Shown here in pieces: positions 62,927 to 64,000 of a stretch of 64,000 nucleotides of DNA. A program made the position numbers and the translations under genes. The notes beneath the pieces are model-generated. The model worked only from the letters and a program-made list of their open reading frames with translations. It searched no databases and was not told the origin of the DNA. How positions within the stretch are numbered: the stretch's first letter is position 1; each line of letters begins with the position of its first letter. The stretch is from Hyphomicrobiales bacterium (lineage in GTDB: Bacteria > Pseudomonadota > Alphaproteobacteria > Rhizobiales > Rhizobiaceae): the NCBI GenBank assembly GCA_900471515.1, contig UCFC01000042.1, positions 1 through 64,000 on the forward strand, read 5' to 3'.

Positions 62927-63981
62927 CGACAATCGACGAGGAGGCTCGGCCAAAGGCAGGCTCCACCCCGCAGCGCCGTAGCCAGGGTACCCGTATTCCA
63001 GCACTCGGCAGTTTTCTGCGCGCCGGCGCGGTGTTCATCCTGCTTGGACTGATGATGATCGGCTTTACCATCGCCCAGCCGGCCTTCATCAATATCGGCA
63101 ACCTGATGAGCATCCTGCAGGCCGTGTCCGTTGTGGCGATCCTCGGCGCCGGGGTGACAGTGACGCTTGCCGTCGGCGGCTTCGATCTCTCGATCGGTGC
63201 GGTGGCGGCCTCCAGCGTCATGGCCGCGAGCTATGCGATGATCGTCTGGCATCTCGATGTTTTCGCGACCGTGCCGCTGGTGCTTGCCTTCGGCGCCGCG
63301 GTCGGTCTCGTCAACGCCGTGCTTATCGTGCGCCTGCGTGTGCCGGATCTCCTGGCGACACTCGCCATGATGTTCCTGCTGTCGGGCCTGCAGCTCATTC
63401 CGACAGCCGGGCGGTCGATCTCAGCGGGCCTTGTCCTGCCCGACGGGTCCAAGGCGACCGGCGCCTATGACCCGGCCTTCCTGCTCATCGGCCGTTACAG
63501 CCTGTTTGCCACCCTGCCCGTTTCCGTCATGTTGATGGCGGTCGTCGCGCTTGCCCTTTTTGTGCTGACCGAGCGCACCCGCATCGGCCGGCTGCTCTTT
63601 GCTACCGGCGGCAATGAGGTGGCGACACGGCTTGCCGGCGCGTCCACGACGCGGCTGAAGGCGCTCGCCTATGTCATCTCCGGAACGCTCGCCGCCCTTG
63701 GCGGAATCGTGATCGCCGCCCGCGTCGGGCGCGGCGACGTCTCCTCCGGCGGCTCGCTGCTGATGGACTCGGTTGCCGCCGCCCTGATCGGTTTTGCCGT
63801 TCTCAACCTGCGCCGCCCCAACGTGCTCGGCACTGTCGCCGGCGCTGTCTTCGTCGGCGTGCTGCTGAACGGCCTGACGATGCTGAACGCTCCCTATTAC
63901 ACGCAGGACTTCGTCAAGGGCGCAGTGCTCGTTGGAGCGCTGGCGCTGACTTATGGGCTCGGCCGCAACAGCGATCGCTGA
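62923..63981 (+). CDS. Sugar ABC transporter permease (RbsC type)
   Basis: A 352-residue inner-membrane permease with about eight to ten helices. Family landmarks are AVSVVAILGAGVTVTLAVGGFDLSIGAVAA and NEVATRLAGASTTRLKALAYVISGTLAALGG. The ATG overlaps the ATPase stop (ATGA). It makes a homodimeric channel. The region after the stop (63982-64000) is too short to call. It completes the importer with the ATPase and the divergent binding protein. Confidence 0.93.
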   Translation: MTTIDEEARPKAGSTPQRRSQGTRIPALGSFLRAGAVFILLGLMMIGFTIAQPAFINIGNLMSILQAVSVVAILGAGVTVTLAVGGFDLSIGAVAASSVMAASYAMIVWHLDVFATVPLVLAFGAAVGLVNAVLIVRLRVPDLLATLAMMFLLSGLQLIPTAGRSISAGLVLPDGSKATGAYDPAFLLIGRYSLFATLPVSVMLMAVVALALFVLTERTRIGRLLFATGGNEVATRLAGASTTRLKALAYVISGTLAALGGIVIAARVGRGDVSSGGSLLMDSVAAALIGFAVLNLRRPNVLGTVAGAVFVGVLLNGLTMLNAPYYTQDFVKGAVLVGALALTYGLGRNSDR

Positions 63982-64000
63982 CGGCGCGATTTGGCTTCTG

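Overview
The window looks like a piece of a Rhizobium-type alphaproteobacterial replicon, possibly a large plasmid or accessory part of the chromosome. The evidence is high GC, dense operons with ATGA/TGATG overlaps, a RopA-type porin, a complete dctA/dctBD locus with sigma-54 control, and a biuret hydrolase whose residues align position for position with what I recall of the Rhizobium leguminosarum enzyme. I see no tRNA, rRNA, CRISPR array, prophage or insertion sequence. Nearly all of it concerns uptake and breakdown of carbon, nitrogen and sulfur compounds, with eight transport systems.

Layout. (1) 1-11471: a carbohydrate locus with an Opp/Dpp-type ABC transporter, two large unclassified glycoside hydrolases, a LacI-type and an IclR-type regulator. 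Two near-identical promoter/operator modules (6582-6610 and 11443-11471) tie it together. (2) 11640-19611: an amide-sensing operon. A promoter and an intrinsic terminator lie in the leader, followed by an AmiC-like sensor, an AmiR-like ANTAR antiterminator, a five-component peptide-type ABC transporter and an FmdA-type acetamidase/formamidase. (3) 20111-21356: a porin and a candidate small RNA. (4) 21564-30642: a DoxX protein, then a GntR regulator and a sigma-54-driven operon for biuret and probably triuret use (BMP-type ABC transporter, AmiF-like amidase, BiuH, a TrtA-like paralogue, a cupin). (5) 30717-35093: a TRAP transporter next to a decayed SsuD-like monooxygenase and a truncated glutathione S-transferase, which meet at a clear breakpoint. 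(6) 35120-40493: a hypothetical gene and the prkA-yeaH-spoVR stress set. (7) 41046-45884: dctD, dctB and dctA with DctD sites and a perfect -24/-12 promoter. (8) 45935-53457: a CUT1-type sugar ABC transporter, ROK regulator, Gfo/Idh oxidoreductase and ThuA-like protein. (9) 53593-55949: small hypotheticals, a LysR regulator and a methyltransferase. (10) 55946-63981: a sulfur-scavenging set (DszA/NtaA-type monooxygenase and two SfnB/DszC-type flavin enzymes) followed by a ribose-type ABC transporter.

How the parts work together. Regions 2 and 4 both feed on small C-N compounds (amides, biuret, triuret) and both release ammonia, by two unrelated amidase families. One is gated by transcript antitermination and the other by sigma-54. 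Regions 5 and 10 point to organosulfur use, and regions 1 and 8 to plant-derived sugars. The most novel-looking element is the leader of region 2, where a hairpin that could be stabilised by the ANTAR protein shares bases with a strong terminator.
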